Shown here piece by piece: positions 33,862 through 42,098 of a stretch of DNA of 52,555 nt (within the stretch, counting starts at the first letter, position 1; each line of letters begins with the position of its first letter). The stretch is from Lentisphaerota bacterium (GTDB lineage: Bacteria; Verrucomicrobiota; Kiritimatiellia; PWTM01). The DNA lies in contig VGWF01000011.1 of the NCBI GenBank assembly GCA_016873715.1, positions 1 through 52,555 on the forward strand, written 5' to 3'. A program made the translations under genes and the position numbers. The notes under the pieces were generated by a model. That model worked only from the letters and a program-made list of their open reading frames with translations, did no database searches and was not told where the DNA came from.

Positions 33862-34526
33862 GCGCGTCTCCTCCCATCCTGAGGCTCGCGGAGGCGGTCC
33901 CGGCGGACACGGCGGCGCCGATCTCCCTCGACCTCGCCCCGGGGGGGCTGGCCGTGCTGGAAGCCGCCGACCCCGCGTGGATCCCCGCCCTCGGGGACCT
34001 CGTGTGCGGTCTGGCCGATCCGGCCGCGGGTTCCGTCGAGTTCGAAGGCCGCGCGTGGGCCGGAGCGGCGCCGGGCGTACAGGCCGCGATGCGCGCCCGC
34101 ATCGGACGCGTCTTCTCCGGAGCGGCGTGGATCAGCAACCTCGACATCGACGAGAACGTGATCCTGGCCCAGCTTTACCACACGGACCGCCCGGCGGCGG
34201 ACCTGCACGCGGCGGCGGCGGATCTGGCCCGGCGGTTCGGCCTCGCGGGGATCCCCGCGGGGCGGCCGGCGTTTGCAGTCCCGCGGGACCTGCAGGCCGC
34301 GCAGTGGGTCCGCGCGTGGATGGCCCCCCGCACGCTGTTCGTGCTCGAGACGCCCGAAGCCGGCGTGTCCGCGCGCGCCGCGGGCCTCCTGCGGGCGGCG
34401 CTGCGCGAGGCCCTCGCGGCCGGCGCGGCGGCGGTCTGGATCGCGGAGCGGGCGGACCCGGCCCTGGAGGAGGCGGTCGGACCGGCGGTCCGGCTCGCCA
34501 TCGACGGGCCGGCTGCGGCAGGATAG
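33858..34526 (+). CDS. Degenerate ABC-ATPase-like subunit (catalytically dead MlaF homologue)
   Basis: 222 residues, GTG start. Its position between mlaE and mlaD and its general plan (ADPAAGSVEFEGRAW, RIGRVFSGAAWISNLDIDEN, LARRFGLAGIPAGRPAF) match MlaF, yet every catalytic motif is gone. The Walker A loop is replaced by LEAADPAWIPALGD (no GxxGxGKS/T). There is no Q-loop glutamine (GRVFSG). The LSGG signature reads AVPRDLQAAQW. Walker B/DEP reads LFVLETPEAGV (no DE pair). The H-switch reads WIAERADPA. The frame is long, uninterrupted and coupled on the 5' side, so this looks like a maintained pseudo-ATPase rather than a decaying gene. Confidence 0.7.
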   Translation: MSASPPILRLAEAVPADTAAPISLDLAPGGLAVLEAADPAWIPALGDLVCGLADPAAGSVEFEGRAWAGAAPGVQAAMRARIGRVFSGAAWISNLDIDENVILAQLYHTDRPAADLHAAAADLARRFGLAGIPAGRPAFAVPRDLQAAQWVRAWMAPRTLFVLETPEAGVSARAAGLLRAALREALAAGAAAVWIAERADPALEEAVGPAVRLAIDGPAAAG

Positions 34527-34547
34527 GCGCGGGCAGCGAGGTGGACG

Positions 34548-35519
34548 ATGGCGAATGCACCGTACAGATTCCGGCACGTGAACGAAATCGTGGGCACCTT
34601 CGTGGTGCTCGCGGTCGCGCTGATCGTCGCGGGCATCTTCCTCATGGCGCGGGCCCAGCGCTGGTTCGAGCCCGTGCACGACCTCCGCGTGACGTTCCCC
34701 GCCGAGGGCACCTTCGGCGTCGAACGCGGCGCGCGGATCGAGATCCTCGGCGCCGTCGCGGGTCGGGTCGACCGGATCCGGGTCCACGACGACGGGTCCA
34801 TCCAGGGCATCCTCCGCGTCCGCGGCGAGTACGCCCGCTTCCTCCACACCGACTCCACCGCGATCGTGAAGAAGGAGTACGGGGTGGCCGGATCCTCGTA
34901 CATCGTCATCACGGTCGGCGCCGGCGCACCGCTGCCGCTCGAGGACGCCGCGATCCCGATCCGCAAGGACACCGAACTGCTCGAGATGCTCCAGCTGGTC
35001 GTCGAACAGATCCAGGAGTCCGTGCTGCCGGCCCTGACCGAGGTTGAGAAGACCCTGGCCGAATACCGCGGGCTCGCGGCCGACCTCCGCAGCCCGACGA
35101 ACAACCTCCAGATGCTCCTCGCGAACATGAACGGCATCGCCGAGGGGCTGCGCCAGGGCGAGGGGACGGCCGGGAAGATCCTGCGCGACCCCGCCATCGC
35201 CGACGAGTCGCACAAGGCCGTGCAGCAGGTCAACGCGCTGCTCGGCAAGCTGGAGAAGACGATCGACGAGGCCAACGGCATCCTCCGCAACGTGCAGAAG
35301 TCGTCCGACGCCCTCCCCGAGGTCGTCGAGACCGTGCGCGGCGAGATGAAGGACATCCCCGGCGTCGTCCTCCAGGCCCGCGCCACCCTGGACGAGACCG
35401 AGAAACTTCTCTCCGGCCTTCAGCGCCACTGGCTCCTGCGCGGCGCGATGGAGGGCGGAACACCGCTCGATCCCATCCCGCCCGGAGCGGTCGGCGGCGG
35501 CAGCGGAGGCGCGCCATGA
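34548..35519 (+). CDS. MCE-domain lipid-binding protein (MlaD-like)
   Basis: 323 residues. One N-terminal membrane anchor (IVGTFVVLAVALIVAGIFLM, residues about 14-33), an MCE domain at about 40-125 (LRVTFPAEGTFGVERGARIE, GRVDRIRV, AIVKKEYGVAGSSYIVIT), then a long helical region to about 300 (LRSPTNNLQMLLANMNGIAE, GTAGKILRDPAIADESHKAV, VNALLGKLEKTIDEAN) that would form a tunnel or needle across the periplasm, and a glycine-rich tail. It is the substrate-carrying partner of MlaE. Its stop overlaps the next gene's ATG (ATGA). Confidence 0.9.
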   Translation: MANAPYRFRHVNEIVGTFVVLAVALIVAGIFLMARAQRWFEPVHDLRVTFPAEGTFGVERGARIEILGAVAGRVDRIRVHDDGSIQGILRVRGEYARFLHTDSTAIVKKEYGVAGSSYIVITVGAGAPLPLEDAAIPIRKDTELLEMLQLVVEQIQESVLPALTEVEKTLAEYRGLAADLRSPTNNLQMLLANMNGIAEGLRQGEGTAGKILRDPAIADESHKAVQQVNALLGKLEKTIDEANGILRNVQKSSDALPEVVETVRGEMKDIPGVVLQARATLDETEKLLSGLQRHWLLRGAMEGGTPLDPIPPGAVGGGSGGAP

Positions 35520-36445
35520 GCGCGGCCCGGACGATCACCCGGCTCGTGGCGGCCGCCGGTCTGCTCCTGGCCGCCGGCTGCCGGACGGCGCAACCGACCG
35601 TCGCCACCGACGCGGACCTCGGCCGGCTCGCATCCGCCGCCCGCAAGGTCTTCGACATGGGCGAGCCGGCGCGCGCCGTGCCGCTCTACCGCGACGCGCT
35701 CGCGCGGGCCCGCGCGCTCGACGACGCCTCCGCGATCGGCGCCGTCGGCGCGAGCCTGGCCGCGTGCCTGCTCGACGCCGGGGCGAAGGACGAGGCTCTC
35801 ACCGCCATCCGCGAGGCGCGCGACGGCCTGCGCCGCGCAGGCCGCCCCGAGACCGATGCCGCGATCCTCGAGGGCCGCATCGCCCTCGCCCGGGGCCGGA
35901 CGGACGACGCCCGCGCCGTCGCCGCATCGCTCGCGGCGCTGCCGGCGCCGCCGCGCCCCTCCCGCGCCGCCGCCGCGTTGCTGTCCGCCGAGATCGCGCT
36001 GGCGGCGAAAGAGTTCCACGTCGCCCGCGCCGCCCTCGACACCGCCGCGCGCCTGGCCGGACCCGGCGATCCCGCCACGCTGCTCGCGTGGATCGCCGAG
36101 ACCCGCGCCCGCCTGCACCTCGCCGCCGACCTCCCCGCCGCGGCGGCGGACGCCTTCGAGGAGGCCGCCGGGTTCCGCGGACGCGCATCGCAAAAGGCCG
36201 GGCGGGTCGCGGCCGACCTGCTCGCCGCCGCCGACGCGCGCGAGAAGGCCGGCGACAAGGCCGGCGGGGCGGACTGCCTCTACCGCGCCGCGCGGGCGCT
36301 GGCCGGCGCCGGCCGCCGGGAGGCCGCCCGGCAGCCGCTGGAGCGGGCCGCCGCCCTGGCCGGCGGCGCACCGGAAGCCGCGGGCCTCCGGGAGTTGATC
36401 GCCGCGCTGGCCGCGGAGCTGGACACGACGACGCCGAAGCCGTGA
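35516..36445 (+). CDS. TPR-like helical-repeat lipoprotein
   Basis: 309 residues. The signal MSAARTITRLVAAAGLLLAA ends at a GC lipobox. The mature part is almost entirely alanine-rich paired helices in TPR-like repeats (ARKVFDMGEPARAVPLYRDA, AACLLDAGAKDEALTAIREA, YRAARALAGAGRREAARQPL). By location it may be the outer-membrane or periplasmic partner of the MCE protein, a place taken by ABC-type_transport_aux or MlaC-like proteins in other operons; it shows no similarity to those that I can see. Translationally coupled to the MCE gene. Confidence 0.75.
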   Translation: MSAARTITRLVAAAGLLLAAGCRTAQPTVATDADLGRLASAARKVFDMGEPARAVPLYRDALARARALDDASAIGAVGASLAACLLDAGAKDEALTAIREARDGLRRAGRPETDAAILEGRIALARGRTDDARAVAASLAALPAPPRPSRAAAALLSAEIALAAKEFHVARAALDTAARLAGPGDPATLLAWIAETRARLHLAADLPAAAADAFEEAAGFRGRASQKAGRVAADLLAAADAREKAGDKAGGADCLYRAARALAGAGRREAARQPLERAAALAGGAPEAAGLRELIAALAAELDTTTPKP

Positions 36446-36455
36446 GACGGGGCCC

Positions 36456-37367
36456 GTGCACGACACGCTGACAGGCGCGGTCCTCGCCTCCCTCGCCCGC
36501 ATCGCGGGCGGCCTCGTGCTGGGCCTCGTGGTCGTCGTCCTCTTCTGCTCCATGACCGGCTGCGTCAGCCGGATGTTCTACTACCCCGACCGGGAGGTGC
36601 ACGGCTCGCCGTCGGACTCGGGGCTCGCCTTCGAGGAGGTCCGCTTCGCGAGCCGCGACGGCACGGCGTTGACGGGCTGGTTCGTCCCGGCGAAGGGCGC
36701 GGCGACGGGCACGGTCGTCCACCTCCACGGCAACGCGATGAACATGACGGCCCACTTCTCGTTCGTCGACTGGCTGCCGGCGCGCGGGTTCAACGTGTTC
36801 GCCTTCGACTACCGCGGCTACGGCGCGTCGGACGGGACGCCGGACCGCCGGGGCGTCTACGAGGATTCCCTCGCCGCGTTCGAGCACGTGCTGGCGCGGC
36901 CGGATGTCGACCGCACGCGCGTCGTCGTGCTCGGCCAGAGCCTGGGCGCCGCCAACGCGCTGGCCGTGCTCGGCCGCGAGGGAACGCGCGGCGTCCGCGC
37001 GGTCGTCGCGGACTCGGCCTTCTTCTCCTACCGGTCCATCGTCGAGGACAAGATCGGCGCGATGCCCGTGCTGGCCGCGCTCCGCGGCCCCCTGTCCCTC
37101 GCCGTCATCGGCGACGACTACAGCCCGGGCCCCACGGTCGGCCGCATCGCGCCGGTCCCGCTGCTGTTCCTCCACGGCGAGGCGGACCGCGTCATCCCCT
37201 GCTCGCACTCGAAGCGCCTCTTCGACGCGGCGAAGGAGCCGAAGACCCTCTGGCTCGTCCCCCGCGCCGACCACACCGAGGCCATCACCGACCGCCGCTG
37301 GCAGGACCGCATCGCCGCCTTCCTCCTCGCCGCCCTCGACGCCCCGCCGCCGGCCCCATCGCCCTGA
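36456..37367 (+). CDS. Membrane-anchored alpha/beta hydrolase (Bem46-like)
   Basis: 303 residues, GTG start ten bases after the previous stop. An N-terminal hydrophobic segment ends in SMTGC, a probable lipobox. The alpha/beta hydrolase core has the oxyanion region VVHLHGNAMNM, FAFDYRGYGASDG, nucleophile GQSLGAANAL, acid HGEADRVIP and histidine in PRADHTEAI, so the Ser-Asp-His triad is complete. It resembles the Bem46/ABHD13 group of esterases. Located last in the MCE operon, it may act on lipids or acyl chains, but this is inference. Confidence 0.85.
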   Translation: MHDTLTGAVLASLARIAGGLVLGLVVVVLFCSMTGCVSRMFYYPDREVHGSPSDSGLAFEEVRFASRDGTALTGWFVPAKGAATGTVVHLHGNAMNMTAHFSFVDWLPARGFNVFAFDYRGYGASDGTPDRRGVYEDSLAAFEHVLARPDVDRTRVVVLGQSLGAANALAVLGREGTRGVRAVVADSAFFSYRSIVEDKIGAMPVLAALRGPLSLAVIGDDYSPGPTVGRIAPVPLLFLHGEADRVIPCSHSKRLFDAAKEPKTLWLVPRADHTEAITDRRWQDRIAAFLLAALDAPPPAPSP

Positions 37368-37439
37368 TCGCCCCCGCCGGGCTTCCCCCTCCGTGCCGTC
37401 CGTGGTATCCGTGGTCTCCTTGCCCATGGAGCGACACCG

Positions 37440-39302
37440 ATGATCCGGCGGAGGACAGGGATTCTGGCGGCGGCGCTGGCGGCGGTCGCCGCGGCGCGCG
37501 CGGCGGAGACGGCTCCGCCCGCCCCGGCCGGCGGCACGCGCGACCCGGCGGCGATGCTGCGCGCGGGCCATCCGCGGCTGTGGCTGACGGCGGAGCGCCT
37601 GGCGGAACTCAGGACGCAGGCCGCGACCGACCCGCGCCTGAAGCGATACGTGGACGACGCGCTCGCCGCGACCGCGAAGTCGAAGTCCGCGAAGCCGCGC
37701 GACCACAAGCTGATCGGCCCGCGCCTGCTGACGGTCAGCCGCGACTACCTGAACCACATCGGCGCCCTCGCCTTCGGCTACCGGTGGACCGGCGACCGCG
37801 CGTATGCCGGCGCGGCGCGGGCCTTCCTGCTCAAGGCCTGCGCGTTCCCCGACTGGAACCCGTCGCACTTCCTCGACACCGCCGAGATGACCTGCGCGAT
37901 GGCCGTCGGCTACGACTGGACCTTCGACGCGCTCGACGCGGACGCGCGGCGGACGATCGAACGCGCCGTCGTTCGGCTGGGGCTCGAGCCCGGCATCAAG
38001 GTCTACGAGGGCGGCGGCTGGTGGGCGAAGTGCGACCACAACTGGAACCAGGTCTGCAACGGCGGCATGCTGGCCGGCGCGCTGGCGATCGGGGACGTCG
38101 CCCCCGAGCCGCTGCGCTTCATCCTCCCGCACGCCGTCCGCTCGCTGCCGCGCGCGCTCGCCTCCTACGCGCCCGACGGCAACTGGGGCGAGGGACCCGG
38201 CTACTGGAACTACGCGACCGACTACACCGCGTTCGGACTCGACGCCCTCGACACCGCGATCGGCGCCGACTTCGGTCTCGGCCGCACGCCGGGCCTTTCG
38301 AAGGCCGGCCAGATGCCCATGACCCTCGCCGGGCCGACCGGGCTCTTCTTCAACTACGCCGACTGCGGCGAGAACTCGCGGCGCCGGCCGATGGCCTGCA
38401 TGTTCTGGCTCGCGCGGAAGTTCCGCGACGAGTCCTTCGCGGCGGACGAACACGCCTCGCTCGCGTCCGGAAAGGCGTCGCCCTGGCACGTCGTGTGGTA
38501 CGCCCCGGCGCGCGCGGACGTCCTCGCGACGCGGCCGCTCGACGCGAACCTCCGCGGCGACGTTCCGGTGGCGGTCTTCCGCAGCGCGTGGAACGACCCG
38601 GACGCGATCTGGGTCGCCGTGAAGGCGGGCCACAACACCGTCAACCACGCGCATCTCGACCTCGGCCAGTTCGTCCTCGACGCCCTCGGCGTCCGCTGGG
38701 TCACCGACCTCGGCAGCGACGACTACGACCTGCCCGGTTACTTCGGGAAGCAGCGCTGGTCCTACTACCGGCTCAACAGCCAGAGCCATGGCGTCCCCCT
38801 TCTCGCCGGACGGGACCAGGATCCGAAGGGACGGGCGGAGATGGCCGGCTACCACTCCGGCGAGACCGGCGGCCAGGTGCGGATCGACCTGACGGGCGCC
38901 TACAAGGGCCAGGCCGACCGCGTCCAGCGGGGCGTCGCACTGACGCGCAACCGCCGCGCGGTGCTGGTTCAGGACGAGTTCACCCTCAGGACCCCCGCGG
39001 AGATCACGTGGGGCGTGACGACCTATGCGGAGATCCGTCTCGCCGAGCCGCGCAAGGCGGTGATGCGGAGGGACGGCAGGGAAATGGTCGTCCGCCTCGC
39101 CGCGCCCGAGAGCGCCGCCTTCGCCGTCGAATCCGCCGAACGGCCCAAGCCCGAGAAGACGAATACCGGCGCCAAGCGCCTCATCGTGCGCGTGCCCGGC
39201 GCGGCGGGCGAGACGCGCATCGCGGTCCTCTTCTCGCCCGTCGGACCCGGCGGCCCCGCCGACGACCTCCGCCCCCTCGTCCCGCTCGACGGGTGGCGGT
39301 GA
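37440..39302 (+). CDS. Secreted heparinase II/III-like polysaccharide lyase
   Basis: 620 residues with a signal peptide. MLRAGHPRLWLTAERLAELR opens an alpha/alpha toroid (about residues 35-330) with AEMTCAMAVGYDWTFDAL, GGGWWAKCDHNWNQVCNGGM and SYAPDGNWGEGPGYWNYATD. The C-terminal beta-sandwich (about 360-620) has VAVKAGHNTVNHAHLDLGQF, the conserved His-containing motif of heparinase II/III lyases, and GVRWVTDLGSDDYDLPGYFG. It should cleave uronate-containing polysaccharide by beta-elimination; the substrate is not deducible. ATG 37440 has GGAG ten bases upstream. Confidence 0.88.
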   Translation: MIRRRTGILAAALAAVAAARAAETAPPAPAGGTRDPAAMLRAGHPRLWLTAERLAELRTQAATDPRLKRYVDDALAATAKSKSAKPRDHKLIGPRLLTVSRDYLNHIGALAFGYRWTGDRAYAGAARAFLLKACAFPDWNPSHFLDTAEMTCAMAVGYDWTFDALDADARRTIERAVVRLGLEPGIKVYEGGGWWAKCDHNWNQVCNGGMLAGALAIGDVAPEPLRFILPHAVRSLPRALASYAPDGNWGEGPGYWNYATDYTAFGLDALDTAIGADFGLGRTPGLSKAGQMPMTLAGPTGLFFNYADCGENSRRRPMACMFWLARKFRDESFAADEHASLASGKASPWHVVWYAPARADVLATRPLDANLRGDVPVAVFRSAWNDPDAIWVAVKAGHNTVNHAHLDLGQFVLDALGVRWVTDLGSDDYDLPGYFGKQRWSYYRLNSQSHGVPLLAGRDQDPKGRAEMAGYHSGETGGQVRIDLTGAYKGQADRVQRGVALTRNRRAVLVQDEFTLRTPAEITWGVTTYAEIRLAEPRKAVMRRDGREMVVRLAAPESAAFAVESAERPKPEKTNTGAKRLIVRVPGAAGETRIAVLFSPVGPGGPADDLRPLVPLDGWR

Positions 39303-39370
39303 GGCGCCTTGGGCGGTTCGGGGTTCGCCCGGAGCGCAGCGGATGGCGCCCACAGCTGGCACATCTTCGT

Positions 39371-39484
39371 CGGCCCCCCGTCCCCGAGCCCGGCCCCGCG
39401 GCCCTGCTGCTCGCGGGGCTCGGCGCGATGCGCATCTTTCGGTTGCGCCGGACCGGCCGGCAAGGTCATGATGCGCGGCCATGA
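39371..39484 (+). pseudogene. Orphan PEP-CTERM-like sorting tail
   Basis: The frame reads RRPPVPEPGPAALLLAGLGA then MRIFRLRRTG, i.e. a VPEP motif, a short hydrophobic helix and a basic end, exactly the layout of a PEP-CTERM exosortase sorting signal. There is no signal peptide or body in this frame; it could only start at a GTG overlapping the lyase stop. It is most simply the tail of a deleted secreted protein. Its TGA overlaps the rdgB start (ATGA). A chance match in GC-rich DNA cannot be excluded. Confidence 0.4.
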
Positions 39485-40080
39485 AGCTGCTCATCGCGAC
39501 GCGCAACCGTCACAAGCTCGGCGAGATCCGGGCGATTCTCGACGTGCCCCACCTCGACCTCGTCAGCTCGCTCGACTTCCCGGAGATCCCCGACGTGATC
39601 GAGGACGGCGCGACGCTGGAGGCGAACGCGGTCAAGAAGGCGGTCGAACTGCACCGCGCGACCGGCCTGTGGACGATCGCCGACGACTCGGGCGTCGAGG
39701 TCGACGCGCTCGGCGGCGCGCCGGGCGTCTACTCCGCACGCTACGCCGGCGAGCCGTGCAACCACGCGAACAACATCGCGAAGATGCTCGCCGAACTGGG
39801 CGGCCGCCCGGACCGCACCGCCCGGTTCCGCTGCGTCATGGCCCTCACCGGCCCCGGCTTCCCGCCGCAGACCGTCGAGGGGCGCATCGAGGGGCGAATC
39901 ACGCCGGCCCCTCGCGGCACGGGCGGCTTCGGCTACGACCCGATCTTCATCCCCGACGGCTACGACCGGACCTTCGGCGAACTCGACGCGGACACCAAGA
40001 ACCGCATCTCCCACCGGGCGAACGCCCTCGCCGCCGCCCGCGCCGCCTGGTCCCATGTCCTCGGCGGGGCGGCATCGTAG
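39481..40080 (+). CDS. rdgB: XTP/dITP diphosphatase (RdgB/HAM1 family)
   Basis: 199 residues, normal family length. KLLIATRNRHKLGEIRAIL, TIADDSGVEVDALGGAPGVY, SARYAGEPCNHANNIAKML, GRITPAPRGTGGFGYDPIF and the C-terminal KNRISHRANAL motif cover the nucleotide and metal sites of the family. It hydrolyses non-canonical purine triphosphates (XTP, dITP) in the cytosol, preventing their incorporation. Housekeeping gene placed between two accessory genes. Confidence 0.96.
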   Translation: MKLLIATRNRHKLGEIRAILDVPHLDLVSSLDFPEIPDVIEDGATLEANAVKKAVELHRATGLWTIADDSGVEVDALGGAPGVYSARYAGEPCNHANNIAKMLAELGGRPDRTARFRCVMALTGPGFPPQTVEGRIEGRITPAPRGTGGFGYDPIFIPDGYDRTFGELDADTKNRISHRANALAAARAAWSHVLGGAAS

Positions 40081-40089
40081 CCCCGCCGA

Positions 40090-40118
40090 TTGCGCCGCGC
40101 GGTCCGCTCACGTAACGT
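40090..40118 (+). promoter_or_regulatory. Probable leaderless promoter of the methyltransferase gene
   Basis: TTGCGC (40090-40095), 17-bp spacer, TAACGT (40113-40118), then six bases to ATG 40125, so transcription would start at or next to the initiator A. There is no Shine-Dalgarno before this ATG. Confidence 0.5.
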
Positions 40119-40124
40119 GACGGC

Positions 40125-41117
40125 ATGAAACCGACTCCCGACGCCAGCGGACTGCTGGACCTCATGCGTGGATTCCAGGCGCCGTGTGTCGTCGCGGCGG
40201 CGGCGGAGATGGGCGTGTTCGGAGCGCTGGCGGGCGCGCCGCGGACGGCGGAAGCCGTGGCCGCCGCGTGTGAGGCGTCGCCGCGGGCGGTGACGATCCT
40301 GCTCGACGCGCTGGCCGCGCTGGGCGTGCTGGAGAAGACCGGTGGCGCCTACTCGGTGGCCGGCCCGCTCCGCACCGCGCTGGATCCGGCCGGCCCGGCC
40401 TGCGTGCTCCCGATGATCCTGCACCAGGCGAACTGCCTGCGGCGGTGGTCGCGGCTGGCGTGGACGGCGCGTGCCGACGCGCCGTCGGACCCGGGCCCAA
40501 GCATCCTCGGTCCCGCGGCGGACCTCGAGTCGTTCATCCAGGCGATGAACGTCGTCAGCGGCCCGGTCGCGGACGGCCTTGTCGCATCGATCGGCGCCGG
40601 GCCCGTCGCGCACGTCCTCGACATCGGCGGCGCCTCGGGCACGTGGACGCTCGCGTGGCTCCGCGCGCACCCCGGCGCCCGGGCGACGATCGTCGACCGG
40701 CCGGACGTGATTCCGATGGCCCGCGCGCGCATCGCGGCGGCGGGTTTCGCGGAACGCGTCGGCTTCGCGGGCGGCGACTACCTGCGCGACCCGCTGCCCG
40801 CCGGCGCGGACCTGGCGTGGATCAGCGCGATCGTGCACCAGCACTCGCGCGAGGAGAACCGCGGACTCTACCGCCGCGCCGCGGCGGCGCTCGTGCCCGG
40901 CGGCCGCGTGTTCATCCGCGACATCGTGATGGATCCCTCCCGGACGACACCGGTCGCGGGCGCGTTCTTCGCGGTCAACATGCTCGCCGCCACGCCGGGG
41001 GGCGGGACGTGGACGCTGGACGAGTACCGCGAGGACCTCGAGGCCGCGGGCTTCGCGGATGTCCGCCTCCTGCGGCGCGACGAGGGCATGCACTCGATCG
41101 TCACCGCCCGGCGCTGA
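40125..41117 (+). CDS. SAM-dependent O-methyltransferase (two-domain, plant OMT/hydroxyneurosporene type)
   Basis: 330 residues. The N-terminal dimerisation/winged-helix domain (ACEASPRAVTILLDALAALG, LGVLEKTGGAYSV) is followed by the class I methyltransferase domain with motif I VAHVLDIGGASGTWTLAWLR, motif II-like TIVDRPDVIPMARARIAAAG, GGDYLRDPLPAGADL, and GGRVFIRDIVMD. This is the methyltransf_2/CrtF-type family acting on phenolic, quinone-like or polyketide hydroxyls. No biosynthetic neighbours hint at its substrate. It is preceded by a leaderless promoter. Confidence 0.88.
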   Translation: MKPTPDASGLLDLMRGFQAPCVVAAAAEMGVFGALAGAPRTAEAVAAACEASPRAVTILLDALAALGVLEKTGGAYSVAGPLRTALDPAGPACVLPMILHQANCLRRWSRLAWTARADAPSDPGPSILGPAADLESFIQAMNVVSGPVADGLVASIGAGPVAHVLDIGGASGTWTLAWLRAHPGARATIVDRPDVIPMARARIAAAGFAERVGFAGGDYLRDPLPAGADLAWISAIVHQHSREENRGLYRRAAAALVPGGRVFIRDIVMDPSRTTPVAGAFFAVNMLAATPGGGTWTLDEYREDLEAAGFADVRLLRRDEGMHSIVTARR

Positions 41118-41171
41118 CCCGCCCGCCGATCGGTCCCGCGCCCCGTCTCCACCGCGGGAGGCCGCCCCCAT

Positions 41172-41213
41172 GTGTAACATTATCGGATGCGGTCGCACTC
41201 AATAATGTTACAC
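41172..41213. repeat. 42-bp compound palindrome with GATGCGGTCGCACTC core
   Basis: Perfect 12-bp arms GTGTAACATTAT (41172-41183) and ATAATGTTACAC (41202-41213) enclose GATGCGGTCGCACTC (41186-41200), the counterpart of the core at 467-480. The AT-rich arms stand out from the surrounding GC-rich DNA. It follows the methyltransferase gene and could also act as a terminator. Confidence 0.85.
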
Positions 41214-41291
41214 TTGGGCGGCGGGACGGCGGCGAAGGGAAGATGGAGGCGATGGCGATCGCCGTTGGCGGAGGCGGGCACGCGAGGACGC

Positions 41292-41368
41292 CCAACCCTT
41301 GGAAACGCCGCGGCCTGAACGTCCAACCCCTGGAAACGCCGCGGCCTGACCTTCCAACCCCTGGACGC
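41292..41368. repeat. 31-bp direct tandem repeat, about 2.5 copies, TCCAACCCCTGGA core
   Basis: Copies start at 41292, 41323 and 41354 with period 31; each carries CCAACCC(C/T)TGGA followed by AACGCCGCGGCCTGA. The CCAA...TTGG core is the palindrome seen at 396-442. Together with the hairpin at 41172 this fills the 336-bp gap before the YceI-like gene. There are no spacers, so it is not a CRISPR array. Confidence 0.8.
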
Positions 41369-41453
41369 CGTTTGCGTTCGCCCGCTTCGCGCGTACTGGT
41401 GTGGCAGAACGGCCCCCCGCCGCAACGGCCGGGGGACCGGCGGAGACCAATCC

Positions 41454-42080
41454 ATGAAACGACGGATGATGGCCTGGACCGTGGCGGCGACCCTCGCGGT
41501 CGCCACGGGGCTGCGCGCGGCGGCGGCGGAGTTCGACTTCGAGGACCCGAAGGGCGTGAACGGGATCCAGATCCTTCTCGACACACCGCTCGAGCCGATC
41601 GCCGGCGTCGCGGGCGGCGTGAGCGGGAAGGTGACGTTCGACCCTGCGGCGCCGGAAAAGACCACCGGCTTCATCGAAGTCAAGGCGGCGGAGATCGCGT
41701 TCGTCAACCCGATGATGACCAAGGTGGCGCAGGGAGCCGACTGGCTCGGGATCGACGTCCATCCGGACATCCGTTTCGACGTCGTGTCCGTGCTGGAGGT
41801 TCGGAAGGGCGGGGGCGACGGCCGGTTCGTGCTTCGCGTGAAGGGGGATTTCGAATGCCGCGGCGTGAAGAAGCCCCTCGTCGTCGACGTGGACGTCCAT
41901 CACATGCCGGGACGCATGGGCGAGCGCGTTCAGAAGTCCAAGGGCGATCTGCTGGCGCTGCGGGCGTCCTTCGGGATCAAGCGCACGGACTTCGGACTGA
42001 AGAAGGATCTGGACTTCCTGCACGTCGCGGACGAGGTGCAGGTGCGGTTCGGGATCGTCGGCCACGCGCCGACGCCGTGA
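41454..42080 (+). CDS. Secreted YceI-like protein
   Basis: 208 residues with a signal peptide (cleavage near RAAAAEF). The body has the YceI lipocalin-like pattern: VSGKVTFDPAAPEKTTGFIE, DWLGIDVHPDIRFDVVSVLE and FVLRVKGDFECRGVKKPLVV, ending GIKRTDFGL. YceI proteins bind polyprenoid lipids in a beta-barrel in the periplasm; the ligand here is unknown. ATG 41454 is the first codon after the AGACCAATCC leader; no strong ribosome site is visible. Convergent with the large TPR-barrel gene. Confidence 0.88.
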   Translation: MKRRMMAWTVAATLAVATGLRAAAAEFDFEDPKGVNGIQILLDTPLEPIAGVAGGVSGKVTFDPAAPEKTTGFIEVKAAEIAFVNPMMTKVAQGADWLGIDVHPDIRFDVVSVLEVRKGGGDGRFVLRVKGDFECRGVKKPLVVDVDVHHMPGRMGERVQKSKGDLLALRASFGIKRTDFGLKKDLDFLHVADEVQVRFGIVGHAPTP

Positions 42081-42098
42081 CCGGCGGCGCGGAACACG

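Noticed and set aside
39303-39480. C-terminal extension of the heparinase-like protein by readthrough or frameshift
   Set aside because: The lyase ends at a natural beta-sandwich terminus; a shift would be needed right at the stop, so the tail is listed as a separate remnant, with this alternative noted.
41292-41368. Short regularly spaced repeats resembling a CRISPR array
   Set aside because: The 31-bp units are directly abutting with no unique spacers and carry the same palindrome as a dispersed element; there are no cas genes.
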